NCBI RefSeq assembly: GCF_003576645.1
Contig: NC_044917.1
Coordinates: 21,813,020-21,877,019 of the forward strand
Direction of reading: 5' to 3'
Source: Ipomoea triloba
Taxonomy: Eukaryota; Streptophyta; Magnoliopsida; Solanales; Convolvulaceae
DNA length: 64,000 nt
Numbering within the stretch: the stretch's first letter is position 1; every line of letters begins with the position of its first letter. Under the pieces are notes generated by a model, which ran no database searches, was not told the origin of the DNA, and worked only from the letters and a program-made list of their open reading frames with translations. Below are positions 11,470 through 22,699 of the stretch, one piece after another. A program made the translations under genes and the position numbers.

Positions 11470-12234
11470 GGGAAAATGACACTTTTTCCCCCTATGTTAT
11501 GTGCTTATAGCACTTTTTCCCCCTTTGTTATTAAAGTGGCAGTTTTTCCCCTTTGAAATGTTAAATTGACATTGTTACCCTTAAAAATAATTATTTCATT
11601 TATTTTTCTTCTCCAACAAATTATTACTTGTACGTATGGATGATCACGATTCGGTTCGAACTAACCAAACACTGTTGCAATCATACCGAAATAGTATGGA
11701 CGGTTCTGGTTACGATTCATAACCGAAAAAATAAAATTAAATAATTGTTGAACCGTGAACCGGAACTTAACCACAATCATATATAGTAAAAATGATCAAA
11801 CACTTATTTTGATAAATCGGTATGGTTCGGTTCCAATTTCGATTTTGAACCGCCAATCAAAACTTATTTATTTATTTATTTATTTTTATAATTTTATTTC
11901 TAATTTAAAAATATTCTAAATTCAACAATTATTTTATTTTATTTTTTCGGTTCTGAATCGTAACCGTAACCGTCTATACTATTTAAGTTCAATTGCTACA
12001 GTGTTCGATTAGGTTCGTATCGAACTGTGATCTTCCATACATATTAGTAATAATTGGTTGGAGAATAAAAATAAATGAAATGGTTTTTTTAAGGGCAAAA
12101 CTGCCAATTTAATATTACAAGGGAGAAAACTACCACTTTTAAAATAACTGAGGGGGAAAAACTGCCACTTTAATAACACAGGGAGAAAAAGTGCTATAAG
12201 CACATAACATAGGGAGAAAAAGTGTCATTTTCCC
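11470..12234. mobile_element. Mutator-type foldback MITE with 9-bp TSD
   Basis: The ends start GGGAAAATGACACTTTTTC, and the unit is a long inverted repeat: TGCTTATAGCACTTTTTC on the left pairs with GAAAAAGTGCTATAAGCA on the right, with further pairing across the centre. It is flanked by a perfect 9-bp duplication TTAATATTA (11461-11469 and 12235-12243), the length typical of Mutator-like elements. It is non-coding and nested inside the Helitron. Confidence 0.9.
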
Positions 12235-12238
12235 TTAA

Positions 12239-12240
<2 letters not shown>

Positions 12241-12275
<35 letters not shown>

Positions 12276-12282
12276 ATTACCA
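12241..12282. repeat. (TTA)n microsatellite
   Basis: Run of TTA triplets next to the right TSD of the nested foldback element. Confidence 0.9.
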
Positions 12283-12354
12283 TATTATTATAATACCCCT
12301 ACGTTTGGGCGGGAAAATTCTAGAGGAGGATAATGCTTTTACATATAGTATAGA

Positions 12355-12723
12355 TTCCAACTCCGACATATTTATTTCCCGACAAAATTTTCTTCTCCTA
12401 CCAACTCATACTTAAATTTGTCAGACTCTTACATATATTTTCAGTATGCAATAACTATTCCCCTATTTATTACTCTATTTCCTACACCTAAATTACTATT
12501 CCCTAATTGATTACCCCAATTCCTACACTCCAAGTCAATACCTACACTCACAACTTTTAACCTTGCATCATATGGGTATAGTAAAATTTTTGAACGACGG
12601 TGACTAGGAGCAAGTATTAGGTAAAAGTTTTCGTCTATGCCATTTGCATCATGTTTTTAAATAGCTACGTTTGGGATTGCTTTCATTCACGTCTCTAGTT
12701 ACGCTCTGAAGATCACAGAAGAC
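12355..12723 (+). promoter_or_regulatory. Upstream region of the SURNod19 gene
   Basis: No ORF. TTTAAATA at 12656-12663 is a TATA-like site 61 bp before the start codon, and CAGAAGAC immediately precedes ATG. A stretch at about 12545-12570 (CACAACTTTTAACCTTGC) resembles 8627-8652, so part of this promoter may itself be repeat-derived. Confidence 0.4.
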
Positions 12724-15700
12724 ATGTCAGGTGCTAGCCATTGCGGATTGCTTTCACTTGCGATCCTAGTACTCACCACGTTTGTATCTCCAACTTCACA
12801 ACGCGATTTAAGAATGGATGAAAACGGGTTGAAAACAGAAACATTCCTGTCTCCTAAGGTCGAGCACGAACCTGGATCAGTGAGCAATAAATATCTCTAC
12901 GATATCGGCTTCCCAAAGGGTCACATCGCCGTCAAGCGTTTCGACGCCGAGGTGGTCGATGAGGCCGGCCATTCTGTCCCGCTCCACCAAGCTTATATCC
13001 ACCACTGGGCTGTCAGGAGATACTACAAACCCTTGGGTCATCACTCCAATAATGATTCAACAAGCACATACAAGCTGGCGATGAACGCCGGCGTCTGCGA
13101 TTCCCTTCCGCAGTATTTCGGTCTGGGGGCTGAGACACGACAGACAGACACCCATGTTCCGGATCCTTACGGAATCGAGGTTGGGAATCCGCCGGAAGGG
13201 TACGAGGATGCGTGGGTGCTTAATCTACACACGATTGACACCCGAGGCACGGTGGACAGTCTCCGGTGTCTGGAGTGCAAGTGTGAGTTGTATAATGTGA
13301 CAGTGGATGGGTTCGGAGATCCTATTGGCAACGTTTACACGGGCGGGATCAGGTGCTGCTACGACGGCGTTAGGTGCAGGCTTAAAGATGGGTACAGTAG
13401 TGATGTAAGGAAAGTGTATTACATGAAGTACACCGTCACTTACGTCGACTGGAATCCGTCTATTGTTCCTGTCAAGATTTATATATTTGACGTCGCTGAT
13501 ACTCTGGAATGGCGGGAATCCCTGCAACGACATCATTGCTGGGTCAGTCAATATTTTTATTGTTTCATCTAACCCAACGTAATTAAATATTGATAGATGC
13601 AATCATTATAATGTGGATCAGGACTCACAGTATACTATGGACCATATTTTTATGCGACATTGTTTTAAAATTTAATTTTGATGGCAAACTTTTGTGGTTC
13701 AGTTTATGTTACAGGGTTTGTTTTTGTTTTACTTTAGTTTTTATATATATTTACTGTAAAGCATGTGTATGTGTATTGTGTTATGTGTTTATATGTCTAT
13801 GTTCTTCAATTTTGTACGTTAAGCATATGAATTCTATATATCTGAAATAGATTAGTTGTTTTATAACACACAATATATTGTTTTTTTTAATGAATTTATG
13901 TCTTAGTATTATAAAATTATGTGCCTATAGGACATAAATTATCAACATAAATCATATTTGAGAATAAGTAAATATATAACATGTATGTGTCTTATTTTGT
14001 GAGTGTTATGAAATTCTGTACTTTGAGAGTATTGATTTTGTACCTAGAATAAATTAAAATTTGTGGTGAAACATGAGAAACGGGAAACTATATAATCTAT
14101 TAAAGCACAAAACGACGTCATTTTGATCCAGGGTCCTCTGATAGAATAATATATTATGCCATAAGAAGAAGTCCAGCATGCTAAGAAAATAGGAAATTCT
14201 ACGGGAAGTTACAACTGCACAAGAATAGCATTATATAAAAGCTCAGAAAGATTAATCAAAGGGATCCCAGGCTTATCATTCAGTCCTAAATATATAACCT
14301 CCTACAAATAATCTCTGTATTCTTCTTCCCCTTTCCGTGGTTGCCTCTGTACATACACCAGAAAAATATAATAAAGACAATACTTGTGTTATTATTTATT
14401 GATTCTCTACAATCACCTTAATATCATTTTTCTTTTATTTATTGGATTTATTAATTCGGACACCCTGGATTAATTAAATCCATCAATATGGGATAAATGG
14501 GAAAACAAAGGGGAGCCACTGTGCGGCTCCCCTCTCCACCACCACCACCCCCCCCCCTATATATATACCCCCTATATAAACAGCTAATTTTACAAAACAT
14601 CTTTTTACAAACCGCTAATACAATCAGCTGGTCAAACCCGCTAATACAATCTGCTATTTGATAACCGCTAACGCTACTGTCTACAATGCTTCTTTTAGAA
14701 CACTACCTTAGACAAGCTATTTTATTGTTGTCACTTGATTGAATTTGATAAAGCAATCAAATTCAATTGTTACACCTTCGTTGTATCTCAAAAGTTCTTA
14801 TCTAGTATCTTGTTGCTTTTGTTAAGGTCTGATAGAAAACTTGCAGGATATTGAACCTAGACAGTGTTATCAATTTTTATCCTCTTCTAATCCTTGTTAT
14901 CCTACCCAATTTCTTACATCTCTGCACGACTGTGCGCCCTTGCTACAATTCACATCACATAGCCACCATCGCACTTTTCCAGCTTGCAGTAAATTGATGA
15001 CCGCCGACCATCGGTTTTTCTCCCGGCCATAGCCAACAACAACCATCGGGATCTAAAACCAACACCGACTTCAACAACTATCGAAAGATAACGGCTTTTA
15101 ACCGTTGTTGTTGAGTAGGATCTACAATAACACTGACTTCAACAACAAATTTTTGTCATAAAAGAACCGTTATTTATGTACATTTTCTTGTAGTGTGAGC
15201 CTATTGCATAAAATTTTCTTAGCACGATTTATCTCTGTGTCTTACATAGGGCTGTCAAAGTAGGCCGAAGTCTGTGGGCCTGACCCGCTAAGGCCCGGGA
15301 CCCACGCCGTTTAGCCCGCTCGGCCTGTGGGCTAGGCCCTATTTTAATATATATATATATATTCATTCCCGTGGGAATCGCGAACTCGCATGAGGCGGAC
15401 TAGGGTTATGCATGAACCCTAGCCCGCAGGCCAGCCTGCAAACTCCTACCAGAAATTAGGACTGCGGTGGGGCGGACCGGCCCGCTTTTACAATACTAGT
15501 CTTACATAAACAGAAGCATAATTTATTTAAGTTTACTCAAGCAAAGGACCAGAGATACTTTAATTAGTGACAGCCCTTTCCCATGGAACTTTTCAAAAAG
15601 TAATTAAAGTTGGTCTATGTTGATTCAGATTGAATATGAAGTTGAGTCATGTTCTGGTTCCACGGCAAATGAGAAGTGTGTTGATACCAAAAGTGTAAGT

Positions 15701-17949
15701 GTAAATTTGGCAAGTGGAGGAGATGTCATCTATGCTGTTGCCCACCAACACATAGGAGGGATTGGTTCAACTCTTTATGGAGAGGTATTTTTGGCTTTAA
15801 TTTGTTTCTTCCTTTTGGTATGATTTTCTAGCTACTTGATTTCATGTTGCCTTCATTTGCATTCCCCTTAGTTTTGTGCTACGCATGCAAAACAATGAAA
15901 TCAATACTTGCTTTCAATCTATGCCAGGAATTCAAATTATACATTCTGATTTTCATTTTTCACTTCTAACCTTTGATTTGAAATTGATCATTTTTTTTTC
16001 TTGTTCGCTAGTTATTACACAAAAGGAAATTTATACCCAGTATACCTATTGTACACTCTCAGATAGTGGCTACAAGTTTCTTTTGTCACAAAAAAAAAAA
16101 AAAAAAAAAAAAAAACATTTCTAGTTCTTGACTATGGTGTCTATGCCATTTCTAGTTCTATGTTTAATTAATTTTTGAAAAATATATATTATTGTGAAAA
16201 CAAAATTGTAATTTTTCAAAAGAGTTAAATTCCATTTTGGTCCTAGATTTATAGGTGTCAATCCATTTTTAGTCTTTTTTTTTTTTTCTTTAGAGTATCC
16301 CTTTAGTCCTAGTATTATTGTGACATGACCGTTTTTGTGTTCCGGCAACAAAACCGTTAAAATTAAGTGTCGTTAAATACATGGCCATTTTGATCTTTTT
16401 TTTTTATACAAAGTGGGTTGAACTGCTATAATTTATTTTTTTTCTTTTTTGAAAAAAATTTCTAATTGAAGACCAAAATATGCTTATATTTAATGGCATT
16501 AAAATGGTTTGTTTATGGATGACAAAAAATAGTCATGTCATACTACTACTAAGACCAAAAGGAGTTAAAAAAAACAAAAGATTAAAAGTGAATTACTAAC
16601 TAGAAATCTAGAAAAAAAATGTAATTAGCTCTTTGTCATACTTTGTGAATATATGAAACAATTCACTGAACCAGGATGAATTTTTGAAAATGAAAGGGGA
16701 GTAACATTAGAGAGAATTCACTTGAATTGTTTTGAGTGAATTTTCTCAAATAAGATTGGAGAGAAAAGACAGCAAGTTAGGGGTAGAGTTTGAAAAAATA
16801 TCATTTTGTTCTCGATTATAATTGGAAATAGTTGAAAAAAAAAAAAAGAAGAAAAAAGATAGAGGGTCTAAAGTGACACTGCAAACACAATAATTGAGGA
16901 TTAAAAATGTTTAATTTTAAAGTTCATAACAAAAAGGGGCAAAATGGTATCGTTAGAGAACCAAATATAGAATTAATTTGTCCGTTATTTTATCTTCCAT
17001 GTCTATGTGTTTCACTATCTATTCTTTCATTAAATGCATGTATTTTGAATTGATTTAGGATGGGCAGACAATATGCTCATCTTTCCCAATTTATGGGGAG
17101 GGAACGGAACCAGGAAATGAAGCCGGTTACATTGTAGGAATGACAACATGTTATCCTCAGCCCGGTTCTATTAAAATTGTGGAAGGAGAAATGTTAACCA
17201 TTGCGTCTAATTATAGCACTAGATTGAGTCACACTGGAGTCATGGGAATGTTTTACATTTTAGTCGCCGAACCATTGCAAAAATGTAATTCTACCCTGCA
17301 AGCTCAACCCGAGGTAAGATTTTACCCCATCAACTCACTACCTACTATGTTGTTAGAGCAGTAAAAGTTATGTGTACTTGAAAAAAAATTATAGCAATGA
17401 AATTGAAATAATAAATGATCAATAAGTATATTTATGTTAAATTTATGATTAATAACTTTTATATTAATAAAATTTATTTTTATTTAAGAGTTTTAATAAA
17501 TAAAGAATAAATTTATTTTTATTATAATATAATAATTTTAATATAATTTAATTTTTTAAAAATAAAATTTATTACATCAATAACTTTGTTAATACAATTA
17601 TTACAATTATACTATCCCCATATTACCCAAATATGCTCAATAAAACATCAATAGTACTGTTAAAGTGGGTCAATAAGGTAGGACCTCCATCAAAACCCAC
17701 CATTTTGGCAGGGCAGGATTTGAATCCTACCACTTCGATAAATCTTAAAAATCAATGTCCACTCTGTCTTTATTGCAGACTAGTTTGACAGATTTAACCT
17801 ATTTTGGTAGCTCGAGTACCGAGCACGAAGTTTTATATTAGAATTATGAAAATGATGGTTGTCTATGCTTAGAAAGTTACAAGGTTCCTTGACTTGACAT
17901 AATTTTGCAGATAAGTGAGACGACAGTGAACCCAGCAGATGATCTTTGA
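12724..17949 (+). CDS. SURNod19 (stress up-regulated Nod 19) family protein, four exons
   Basis: Four exons, all phase 0: 12724-13542, 15629-15784, 17059-17313 and 17911-17949 (stop TGA), about 422 codons. Each junction has GT donor and AG acceptor. Residues 1-26 form a signal peptide (LLSLAILVLTTFVSP), so the product is probably secreted or endomembrane. Family signatures include FPKGHIAVKRFDAEVVDEAG, QAYIHHWAVRRYY, GNPPEGYEDAWVLNLHTID and the Cys-rich RCLECKCELYNV; later exons give ATCHQH-like AVAHQHIGG and TCYPQPGSI. The family is known as stress- and nodule-induced with no established biochemical activity. All introns carry transposon debris but coding sequence looks intact. The short last exon is the least certain part. 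A disrupted paralogue lies at 27995-45144. Confidence 0.85.
15010..15197. mobile_element. CACTA-like end fragment
   Basis: Contains ACGGCTTTTAACCGTTGTTG and ends CATTTTCTTGTAGTG, matching the subterminal hairpin repeats and right terminus of the CACTA element at 22681-27034. The opposite terminus is not visible, so it is a truncated or internally deleted relative. Confidence 0.6.
15247..15503. mobile_element. GGGCTGTCAA-type MITE
   Basis: Begins TAGGGCTGTCAAAGTAGGCC and ends GGCCCGCTTTTACAATACTA, giving imperfect inverted ends. The interior is GC-rich with many GGCCCG words and a short TA run, a type common in plant introns. The assignment to a superfamily (perhaps hAT) is inferred. Confidence 0.5.
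15785..17058 (+). other. Intron 2 of the SURNod19 gene
   Basis: Donor GTATTT at 15785 and acceptor TTTAG at 17058. AT-rich, with a 26-base A run near 16090 and a degraded foldback-like segment (GTCCTAG and ATTCACTT words) at about 16230-16960. No gene. Confidence 0.75.
17314..17910 (+). other. Intron 3 of the SURNod19 gene, with tRNA-like SINE debris
   Basis: Donor GTAAGA at 17314 and acceptor TTTTGCAG at 17910. At about 17660-17745 the minus strand reads GGTAGGATTCAAATCC, resembling a tRNA T-arm/B box, probably a degraded SINE. Otherwise AT-rich. Confidence 0.6.
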
Positions 17950-17956
17950 GCTTTAA

Positions 17957-18240
17957 GAGCATCCTTATCAGTCGGGTTCTTTCACGGTATTTTAAGAGTT
18001 TTTGTAAGTGTGATTAGGAAAGAGAGAATGGAAGGAGATTAAAAAATAAAAGGAAAAGAAAAACAAAACTACAAAATCTGACATTTGAAATTAAAAAAAA
18101 AAAAAAAGGTGAGTTAATGTCAGAGTGGCCGCCAGTTGGCGTTACTACAAAACCCAGTTGGCGGCCACTCTGACTCGCCCCAGCGGGGGCGTGGGAAGCA
18201 CGCGCCCGCTGGGGCGGCAGTGCGCGCCAAGCGCGCACTA
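17957..18240. mobile_element. MITE-like unit with three GC-rich hairpins
   Basis: Starts near GAGCATCCTTATCAG, a sequence repeated at about 25922 inside the CACTA element. Three consecutive hairpins follow: 18119-18134 with 18159-18174 (16 bp perfect), 18177-18193 with 18199-18215 (one mismatch), and 18219-18227 with 18231-18239 (9 bp, loop CAA). GC content is far above the surroundings. The right end is not defined. Confidence 0.6.
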
Positions 18241-18980
18241 CATCTTCTCTTATTATTATTATTTTTTTAATTTTTCTGACATGATCTTGTAACTTGCAGG
18301 ATTATGAAATTATCAAAAACTATTCACCTACATCTGTTTGAAGATTATAAACCAGATCTTGGCCTGACATGAACCAAGAAAGATACATTGATGCCCATGC
18401 TCTAATGGCGTTGTAGTGCTTGTTGTTGTTGTCATTATTGTTAAGGGACAGCTACTATGAATCAAGTTTATGTGGTGTTTATGCGTGTACTAAGTCAAAT
18501 ATTGGGCATTGCTTATTGAAATAAATATTCTCAGAATAAATAAAAGTTGTTAAAATACATTTTAAATATGTGATCATTATCTAGTGGTTAGGTACTTTTC
18601 TTAAGTTTTTAGAGAGGATATATACATTGTATGTAATTTCTGGTTATTGATTGAATGAGAATCTCTGGCAGCTTTTTATCTCTATTCTCAATTTTAGATT
18701 TTACCTTTCCCTCTATTTTATTAGGTACTCTATAACAAAAGATCCTAATTGAAAATCACCGAAGATTATCGTAGATCAAATACAAAAAAAAAAAAAAACG
18801 CCTTAATCTGTAACAGGTTATCAGCANAAAAAAAAAAAAAAACGCCTTAATCTGTAACAGGTTATCAGCACGAAGCTCCAAATCTTCGGTGAACAGTACA
18901 AGCTTCTTAAACCATGACTATTAATTCTTGTACGATATGTATGCAGTATATTATGATGTGTTAATATATTCTTGTATGCT
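18241..18980. other. Downstream region of SURNod19 gene, no gene
   Basis: May include 3' untranslated sequence (a CTTGCAG acceptor-like site at 18299 could be a 3' UTR splice). From about 18530 it resembles LTR-type DNA ending at AACAGGTTATCAGCACG, possibly the junction of a degraded LTR and primer site. A duplicated segment surrounds the N at 18827. Confidence 0.35.
18784..18870. repeat. Exact duplication across an assembly N
   Basis: A poly-A run followed by CGCCTTAATCTGTAACAGG and TTATCAGCA occurs at about 18784-18826 and again at 18828-18870, separated only by N at 18827. This pattern fits overlapping contig ends joined without merging. Confidence 0.75.
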
Positions 18981-18983
18981 GCA

Positions 18984-18985
<2 letters not shown>

Positions 18986-19080
<95 letters not shown>

Positions 19081-19081
19081 N

Positions 19082-19123
<42 letters not shown>
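18986..19123. repeat. (TA)n microsatellite with an N
   Basis: TA dinucleotide run interrupted by N at 19081; true length uncertain. It forms the left flank of the TIR element at 19124. Confidence 0.95.
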
Positions 19124-19125
<2 letters not shown>

Positions 19126-19338
19126 ATTTGGATCCAGTGAGATCACCCTATTTATATGAGATCATGAGATCACATCATAATCATTAATTTTTTAATTTCT
19201 AAGGTGTAGATTTAGTTTTGTTTTTTTTGGGTTTTGGCGTTGAATGTCTAATTGGTAGGGGTATAATAGTAATTGTTAGCTATGTGCATCATCATTATTT
19301 TGGATTTTCCGAGATTTTCTGCATAACCTTCTTTCGTC

Positions 19339-19701
19339 TACGATTACGCTCTCACCTTTGCCCACAACGAAATCCCCCAAGAAGGCATACCCTTCTTCAA
19401 CCATGAATTCCTCCAAAGCATGGGTGTCTCCGTCACCAAACACAGGTTAGAAATCCTCAAACTCGCTAGAAAAGGGAAAGGTAGAAGCAGCAAGGGTAGT
19501 AGTTCGAAGCAGAAGATTTTGTGGCTTGTGTTTGCGGTGAAGCAAGTAAGGAATAATCTGGCGAAGCATGTCCGGGGTTGGATTCGCCGGGAGGATTCCT
19601 CTGACAGACTGACGATCGTGTCGGCAAGGAATTACAATCTGAGATGGAAGGCGACCATGTTGAAGAGGAAGAAGACTAATAAGGTTGTGTGTGCATTTTG
19701 A
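19339..19701 (+). pseudogene. Captured SAM-domain protein fragment
   Basis: An open frame of about 120 codons without a proper start reads YDYALTFAHNE at 19339 and continues through IPFFNHEFLQSMGVSVTKHR and LEILKLARK. This is the helical core of a plant sterile alpha motif (SAM) protein, where a conserved FLQSMGIS-KHRLEILKLA block is characteristic. A basic stretch rich in Lys, Arg and Ser follows, and the frame stops at 19699. Only a single exon-like piece is present, inside a TIR element, so it is a transduplicated fragment rather than the parent gene. It could be transcribed as part of the element. Confidence 0.65.
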
Positions 19702-21059
19702 CTTTTTTGCGTGTGCTTTGTGTATCCCTCTTTCTATCTGTTTTGATTCTGCTTTCTTGTGAAATGGTGGGTGCAACGTTATTGCTTAGTTTGCTTTTGT
19801 TGGTTGGGATTGTAGTTATTGTATGGTCTGTGAGTTTTAGATGATGCTTTGGGGAGTGTTCTGTGCTCTGTTTTTTTTTTTTTTTCTTCTTTTTATCTTT
19901 TTTCTTGGTGGGTTTTATGAGTTTGCGAGGGTGGGTAAATGGTTGTGTTGTTAATGGTTTGTGTTGCGTTTGACTTGTTTTTATATGTTCACTGTTGTGT
20001 GCATCAGTACATCTGATTTATCACACACTTGACCATCATATCATTCAAATTTTGAATTCCAAGCTAGCAGCAAACTACTGCCAATATCTCTCAACAATAT
20101 AAATATAATGTAATGCCTATACACACTTGCCCAACTGCATTCGTATGCTTTGTACCTACCCATTTTATATCTCAATAATATAAAGCCTACATTGCTACAC
20201 ACTTGCATGCCCGCCAACTGCTCTGTATATATATGTATATACTTCGAACCTAGTAATAGTTAAAAGTTTATATATTGAATTTGTTTACACATGATTATTA
20301 GAAGTTCAAATAATAATATTAATGTTGTGTAGTTATAATATTATTTGAAACTTCATAATAGAAATGTAATGATTTTATTGATTGGAAATGTTGGCTATCT
20401 AATTCATTTACAAAAGAGTTAATCTTATGAGTCATAGTCTTCAATTTTCTTATTTATTTTTAAAAGAGTTAATTGATGACATTTTTATTTCACTAAGTAT
20501 TAAATGGGATGAGAAACAATGGCACTAATCATGTATTCACAATACTACTGTACTAGACACTAGACAATAGACGAGTGTGTGCTTTCCTAACGCCGGTTTG
20601 TTTTTAGTCTTAAATGGCCGGTCTGTGCGTTTTATATGGTGCTTATGTGTGTGCAGGCAACAATGGTGGGGATGGCCAGAATGTAGTTTAAGATAGTACT
20701 GCCAATGACAATTTTAGCTAGGAACATGGACTTTGCGGTTCGGACTACAACACATGTTCGCTGACAACAAATTTTAGTCTCACAGGGTCCCTTTTATTTT
20801 ACATAACTCTTACCAATTAAAGTATGGTTAGCATTTCTTGGCTTAGTAGTGACTATGGTGCGCTTTTAAGGAATAAATGATATGATTCGACAATGTTTTA
20901 AGGGGTTTATTACAGATTTTTCTTTTGCAAATACCTTATTACAGTTATGAATGTTTTGCTTTTAATTATCATTGGTAGAAAAGATTGTTGGTTTCAGAAT
21001 TGCTCGAATGTCTTTCTTTACAATGTTGCGCACATACTCAAACACCGCATACTGAGATG

Positions 21060-22100
21060 GGTAACCGTAATAAAAATGTGCACTTGGTATGTTCACGCAC
21101 AAACTACCCTTCACACAGAGTTCACTCCAATATTTAGTCCAACGGATAAGTGCTACAACTGTTAATAATTTCTATTCCATTCGACTAATTGCTTTCAAGT
21201 TATATATGTCACAATGCACATATGACGACTCAAATAAAATAACAATTTCTTCCGACGTTATGTGTTTCCTCACGCACAAACTACAACACACTAATGCACA
21301 AGGATAATAGTGTGTGCAATAGTGTGTATACATTTTGTAGAAAGCATACGTCTTACCGTTAATGTGTGCATACATGTAAAAAGTTGTGTACATTTCACTA
21401 CATGCAATTTCTATTGCACACGCTTATGGACGAATATGCACAGTACTCAATATTCCCCCGTAACATTGGGACTCTCAGTAAAATGCACACACTTGTTTAC
21501 ATTTTTGCACACACTGGTGGTGTGTGCGTTTAGCTTTGGATGCATGTGCATCCAATAGTAACGCACCAATAACCACAAAAGTGCACACGTCTGAATCTCG
21601 TTACCAACTCACATGTAGATTAACATATGTGCACACACAACTTCCCAACTTAAACTTCGTTCTATATGCATCTGTATGGGGCCGGGTGTGCAGATTTGTC
21701 CAATGCTATCTCAATACCATACTTTGCACATGCCTACTCCCCTTTATGCACATAATGCCATCTTGTTTAATTTAGCAATGAGCTAAGGTTTGATATACAA
21801 CGTAAATCATATTGTATGTTGCACCACCATGTCCAACTTACGCCAATCATGAAATTCATTTACTAACTTGCACAAGATTAACTACATTTCAGCACACACC
21901 AACGAATATGCTATCATGCTACCACAAATGCACTTGGTTGTACACGCCCATCATCACAAATGCACTCAGATGCACACATTTGCACACACCACCCAGTTCA
22001 ATTGCACACACCTTCCACACAACGTTTCTTATTTATAAGATTGCTGTGTGTTTTTTAGGATTGCTGCGTGATTTCTCATTTGCACACAACGTTTTTTTAG
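21060..22100. repeat. TGCACAC-rich subterminal region
   Basis: Dense, irregularly spaced GCACACA, GTGTGCA and TGCACAC words on both strands, without a fixed period. They lie in the right half of the TIR element and may be transposase-binding subterminal repeats. No ORF here is convincing. Confidence 0.5.
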
Positions 22101-22365
22101 GATTGCTGCATGTTTTTTTTTTTTTTTTAATTCTAGTTTAAATTTCTACCTTGGATAGAATCCCTTTAAATTAGGAAAATATTATATTCCATTCATAAAC
22201 CAATTCAAAGAACAAAATGAAATTACAATGTCACCCTTATGTATTTAATATATCCTTATATAAATTAGCATTTTAATTCAATCTTAACCATTAATTACAA
22301 TAAATTGGATGATTGAGATGTGATCTCATGATCTCATCTACAATGGTGGTCTCATAGGATCCAAC

Positions 22366-22369
<4 letters not shown>

Positions 22370-22400
<31 letters not shown>
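22370..22400. repeat. (TA)n microsatellite
   Basis: TA run between the TIR element and the next MITE. Confidence 0.95.
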
Positions 22401-22407
<7 letters not shown>

Positions 22408-22411
22408 TTTT

Positions 22412-22619
22412 AGGTGCGACCGTACGGTCACACACCACTCAATGTTACGAAATACACCACTCAATGTTAAAAAAACACACCACAATGAAACACACCACAA
22501 TGTTAAGAAACACACCATAGTGCATATTTGTGTGGTTTGTTTCTTAACATTGAGTGGTGTATTTCGTAACATTGAGTGGTGTGAACCGCATAGCCGCACG
22601 GGAGAGCCCGGCCGCACCT
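22412..22619. mobile_element. 208-bp MITE, near-perfect hairpin
   Basis: Starts AGGTGCGACCG and ends CGGCCGCACCT. Internally CACCACTCAATGTTACGAAA on the left pairs with its complement on the right (22540-22590), so most of the element folds into one hairpin. It lies within TA-rich DNA and is non-coding. Confidence 0.8.
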
Positions 22620-22699
22620 GATCATGACTCTATATATATATATATAATGTGTTAAGCATACGGACAGAGTAATCAGGCAACACTACAAGAAAAATGCAC

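Larger units (their letters stand above)
10078..12354 (-). mobile_element. Non-autonomous Helitron
   Basis: The minus-strand 5' end is TCTATACTATATG at 12354, preceded by A. The 3' end is CTAG at 10081-10078, followed by T. A hairpin CCGTGC-GAT-GCACGG lies at 10091-10105, about ten bases inside the 3' end. TC start, CTRR end, subterminal hairpin and insertion between A and T are the Helitron hallmarks. No Rep/helicase coding is visible, so movement would need an autonomous relative. The 2277-bp element carries a nested Mutator-type foldback (11470-12234). A minus-strand 101-codon frame at 10399-10704 is not recognisable. Confidence 0.75.
13543..15628 (+). other. Intron 1 of the SURNod19 gene
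   Basis: Donor GTCAGT at 13543 and acceptor TTCAG at 15628. It contains AT-rich DNA and an LTR-like segment with TATATAAAAGC near 14230. At 14742-14769 an 11-bp inverted repeat (TTGAATTTGAT with ATCAAATTCAA) occurs. It also holds a CACTA end fragment (15010-15197) and a MITE (15247-15503). No other gene is seen. Confidence 0.75.
19124..22369. mobile_element. TIR element carrying a captured SAM-domain gene fragment
   Basis: The left end (GGATTTGGATCC at 19124, then GAGATCATGAGATCACAT) matches the reverse complement of the right end (GGGGTTGGATCC ending 22369, then GAGATCATGAGATCACAT), an imperfect inverted repeat of about 70 bp or more. Both sides sit in (TA)n, so a TA target is likely. No transposase is visible. 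Inside are a gene fragment (19339-19701) and about 1 kb rich in TGCACAC/GTGTGCA words (21060-22100). It is a Pack-type non-autonomous DNA transposon by structure; the superfamily is unknown. Confidence 0.6.

Noticed and set aside
13225..13602. Minus-strand ORF inside SURNod19 exon 1
   Set aside because: It is a shadow of the conserved coding exon on the other strand.
14140..14430. Solo copia LTR in intron 1
   Set aside because: TATA-like and terminal features are suggestive, but no matching TSD or second copy was found.
18928..19146. Tyr-Ile repeat ORFs
   Set aside because: They are translations of the (TA)n microsatellite across an N.
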